Assembly (NCBI RefSeq): GCF_016415625.1
Contig: NZ_WBXP01000005.1
Span: 1-64,000, forward strand
From: Shimwellia pseudoproteus
GTDB lineage: Bacteria; Pseudomonadota; Gammaproteobacteria; Enterobacterales; Enterobacteriaceae
Direction: 5' to 3'
DNA length: 64,000 bases
Position numbers and translations under genes: made by a program. The notes under the pieces were generated by a model. It was not told the origin of the DNA, did not search any database, and worked only from the letters and a program-made list of their open reading frames with translations. Numbering within the stretch: the stretch's first letter is position 1; every line of letters starts with the position of its first letter. This document shows positions 62,019 to 64,000 of the stretch, one piece after another.

Positions 62019-63752
62019 GTGCCACAACTACGAACGATATGTATTGCTGGCCTGTGCCTGGCAAGCGGGGCGGTAAATGCAGCCAGTATTCGATTGCAGG
62101 TGGAAGGGCTATCCGGACAACTGAAAAAGAACGTCAGGGCACAGTTATCCACTATTGAAAGCGATGAGGTCACCCCTGATCGCCGTTTTCGCGCACGCGT
62201 TGATGATGCCATTCGTGAGGGGCTGAAGGCGCTGGGTTACTACGAGCCACAGATTGATTTTGATTTGCGCCCGCCCCCGGCCAAAGGGCGGCAGGTGCTG
62301 ATAGCCAAGGTAGACCCGGGCCAGCCTATCTTAATTGGCGGCACGGATGTGGTGTTTCGCGGCGGTGCGCAAACCGATAAAGACTACCTGGACCTCCTGA
62401 CCAAGCGGCCGAAAATTGGCACGGTGCTGAACCACAGCGATTATGATGGTTTTAAGAAAGACATCACCAGCGTCACCCTGCGCAAAGGGTATTTTGACGG
62501 TGAGTTCAAAAAGCATCAGTTGGGCGTCTCGCTCGATCGCCACCAGGCCTTCTGGGATATTGATTACGACAGCGGTAAACGCTACCGGTTTGGGACCGTC
62601 ACGTTTGAGGGCTCACAAATCCGTGACGAATATCTTCAGGCGCTGGTCCCTTTTAAACCCGGCGATTATTACACCTCCGCCGATCTCGGTGAGCTGAACC
62701 GCCGCCTTTCCGCCACCGGCTGGTTTAACTCTGTGGTGGTGGCGCCGGAGTTTGATAAATCCAGAAAAACCAAAGTGCTGCCGCTGCACGGTGTGGTGAG
62801 CCCGCGAACTGAAAACTCCATCGAAACCGGTATTGGCTACTCCACCGATGTCGGGCCGCGGCTGACCACTTCCTGGACCAAGCCCTGGGTCAACACCTAT
62901 GGGCATAGTCTGACCTCCAGCATCAGCGTTTCCGCACCGGAGCAGACCCTCGATTTCAGTTATAAGGTTCCGCTGCTGAAAAGCCCCCTTGAGCAATATT
63001 ATCTGTTCCAGGGTGGCTACAAAAATACCGACCTGAACGATACCAAATCTGACTCCACCGCCCTGGCGGCCTCCCGTTACTGGGAGATGACCAGCGGCTG
63101 GCAACGGGCTATCAATATGCGCTGGAGCCTCAGCCACTTTACCCAGGGGGAAGTGACCAACACCACCATGCTGTTTTATCCGGGGGTCAGCTTAAGCCGC
63201 ACCCGTTCCCGGGGCGGGCTGATGCCGACCTGGGGGGATTCACAGCGCTACTCGCTGGATGTGTCCGATACCTCATGGGGTTCCGATGTGGACTTCGCGG
63301 TGATCCAGGCACAGAACGTCTGGATCCGCACCCTGTTTGAAAAACACCGCTTTGTGTTCCGCGGCAACCTTGGCTGGATAGAAACCAACGACTTCGAGCG
63401 GGTACCGCCGGATCTGCGTTTCTTCGCCGGTGGTGACCGCAGTATTCGTGGTTATGACTATAAAAAAATCTCCCCGGAGGACAGCAGCGGCAAGCTGACC
63501 GGTGCGTCCAAGCTGGCAACCGGCTCCATTGAATACCAGTACAACGTGACCGGTAAATGGTGGGGGGCGGTATTTGTCGACTCTGGCGAGGCGGTCAACG
63601 ATATCAAGCAAAGTGATATTAAAACCGGCGCCGGTGTCGGGGTGCGTTGGGCATCTCCGGTGGGGCCCGTTAAGCTCGATTTCGCAGCCCCAATAGGGGA
63701 CAAAGACCAGCATGGGGTGCAGTTCTATATCGGGTTGGGGCCGGAATTATGA
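62019..63752 (+). CDS. tamA: Translocation and assembly module subunit TamA
   Basis: 577-residue Omp85-family outer-membrane barrel, same length as E. coli when started at GTG 62019, which follows AGGAG by five bases. Signal peptide to about residue 21 ('SGAVNA-A'), three POTRA domains (about 22-265) and a 16-stranded barrel with '[12 protein letters not shown]' (L6 V-R-G-F/Y-type motif) and C-terminal '[10 protein letters not shown]'. With TamB it forms an envelope-spanning complex for autotransporter assembly and phospholipid transport. The open frame extends 171 bases upstream without a start signal. Confidence 0.96.
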   Translation: MPQLRTICIAGLCLASGAVNAASIRLQVEGLSGQLKKNVRAQLSTIESDEVTPDRRFRARVDDAIREGLKALGYYEPQIDFDLRPPPAKGRQVLIAKVDPGQPILIGGTDVVFRGGAQTDKDYLDLLTKRPKIGTVLNHSDYDGFKKDITSVTLRKGYFDGEFKKHQLGVSLDRHQAFWDIDYDSGKRYRFGTVTFEGSQIRDEYLQALVPFKPGDYYTSADLGELNRRLSATGWFNSVVVAPEFDKSRKTKVLPLHGVVSPRTENSIETGIGYSTDVGPRLTTSWTKPWVNTYGHSLTSSISVSAPEQTLDFSYKVPLLKSPLEQYYLFQGGYKNTDLNDTKSDSTALAASRYWEMTSGWQRAINMRWSLSHFTQGEVTNTTMLFYPGVSLSRTRSRGGLMPTWGDSQRYSLDVSDTSWGSDVDFAVIQAQNVWIRTLFEKHRFVFRGNLGWIETNDFERVPPDLRFFAGGDRSIRGYDYKKISPEDSSGKLTGASKLATGSIEYQYNVTGKWWGAVFVDSGEAVNDIKQSDIKTGAGVGVRWASPVGPVKLDFAAPIGDKDQHGVQFYIGLGPEL

Positions 63753-64000
63753 GTTTATGGAAGAAGATCAGCCTCATTTTACTGCTGGTGCTGGTGGTTA
63801 TCATCGGCGCCGTGGGCTTCCTGGTGGGGACCACCACCGGGCTACATATACTGTTTAACGCGGCCAACCGCTGGGTGCCTGGCCTGGATATCCGCAGCGT
63901 AACCGGGGGCTGGAAAGATTTGACCCTGAAAGGGGTTAGCTATCAGCAGCCCGGCGTGGCGGTGAATGCCGGTGAGCTGCACCTGTCGGTGGGGCTGAGC
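63749..64000 (+). CDS. tamB: Translocation and assembly module subunit TamB, N-terminal part
   Basis: 84 residues before the window edge; E. coli TamB is about 1260. Signal-anchor helix (about 7-30, '[20 protein letters not shown]') followed by the AsmA-like start '[19 protein letters not shown]'. The ATG overlaps the tamA stop as ATGA, so the pair is translationally coupled. The large periplasmic beta-helical groove lies beyond the window. Confidence 0.95.
   Translation, partial: MSLWKKISLILLLVLVVIIGAVGFLVGTTTGLHILFNAANRWVPGLDIRSVTGGWKDLTLKGVSYQQPGVAVNAGELHLSVGLS

Overview
The window is a stretch of enterobacterial core chromosome. Gene content, order and protein lengths follow the Escherichia/Salmonella/Klebsiella backbone from tRNA-Phe and dsbD through groESL, efp, frd, psd, the glycine tRNAs, mutL-miaA-hfq-hflXKC, purA, rnr, rpsF-rplI, cycA and cysQ to tamAB. 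It is moderately GC-rich by eye. It lacks several blocks that E. coli K-12 has here (ampC, yjeMNO, the yjfI-to-yjfC block, the ula operon, qorB, cpdB), so it is probably a non-coli member of Enterobacteriaceae; the species cannot be fixed from sequence alone.

Layout: 1-926 is gene-poor accessory DNA. It begins inside an IS5-family (IS903-like) insertion sequence and ends at the 3' end of a tRNA-Phe gene, a classic island integration site. 1.1-9 kb: dsbD regulator, dsbD, cutA, dcuA, aspA, fxsA and yjeH (thiol redox, anaerobic C4-dicarboxylate and aspartate metabolism). 9-13.3 kb: heat-shock groESL, lipoprotein yjeI, and the divergent epmB/efp pair. 13.3-14.8 kb: entericidin pair, guanidine exporter gdx with its guanidine-II riboswitch, and lipocalin blc. 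14.9-19.5 kb: frdABCD divergent from epmA. 19.7-25.9 kb: mscM, psd, rsgA and orn. 26.0-26.7 kb: three identical tRNA-Gly genes, then an AT-rich patch rich in DnaA boxes that fits datA. 26.7-38.5 kb: queG divergent from the nnr-tsaE-amiB-mutL-miaA-hfq-hflX-hflK-hflC superoperon, then yjeT. 38.5-45.5 kb: purA, nsrR, rnr, rlmB, aidB. 45.5-47.5 kb: three DUF1471 stress proteins around esterase yjfP. 47.9-49.4 kb: rpsF-priB-rpsR-rplI. 49.5-57.1 kb: an EamA transporter, opapA/ytfB, fklB, cycA, ytfE, ytfF, an AraC-family regulator and the HxlR-type regulator ytfH. 57.3-64 kb: cysQ, ytfJ, ytfK, ytfL, msrA, tamA and the start of tamB.

Functional links inside the window: EpmA and EpmB modify EF-P; NsrR (40 kb) should control ytfE (54.6 kb) through a visible palindromic operator; HflK/HflC and HflX belong to the hfq superoperon; AspA and DcuA feed fumarate to the FrdABCD respiratory enzyme; TamA and TamB form an envelope translocation/lipid transport module. 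I found no clear previously undescribed system. The items most worth following are the tRNA-Phe-adjacent mobile DNA, the datA-like DnaA-box cluster, a glycine-to-arginine change in a conserved AspA signature, and the regulator-only remnant at the usual qorB/cpdB position.
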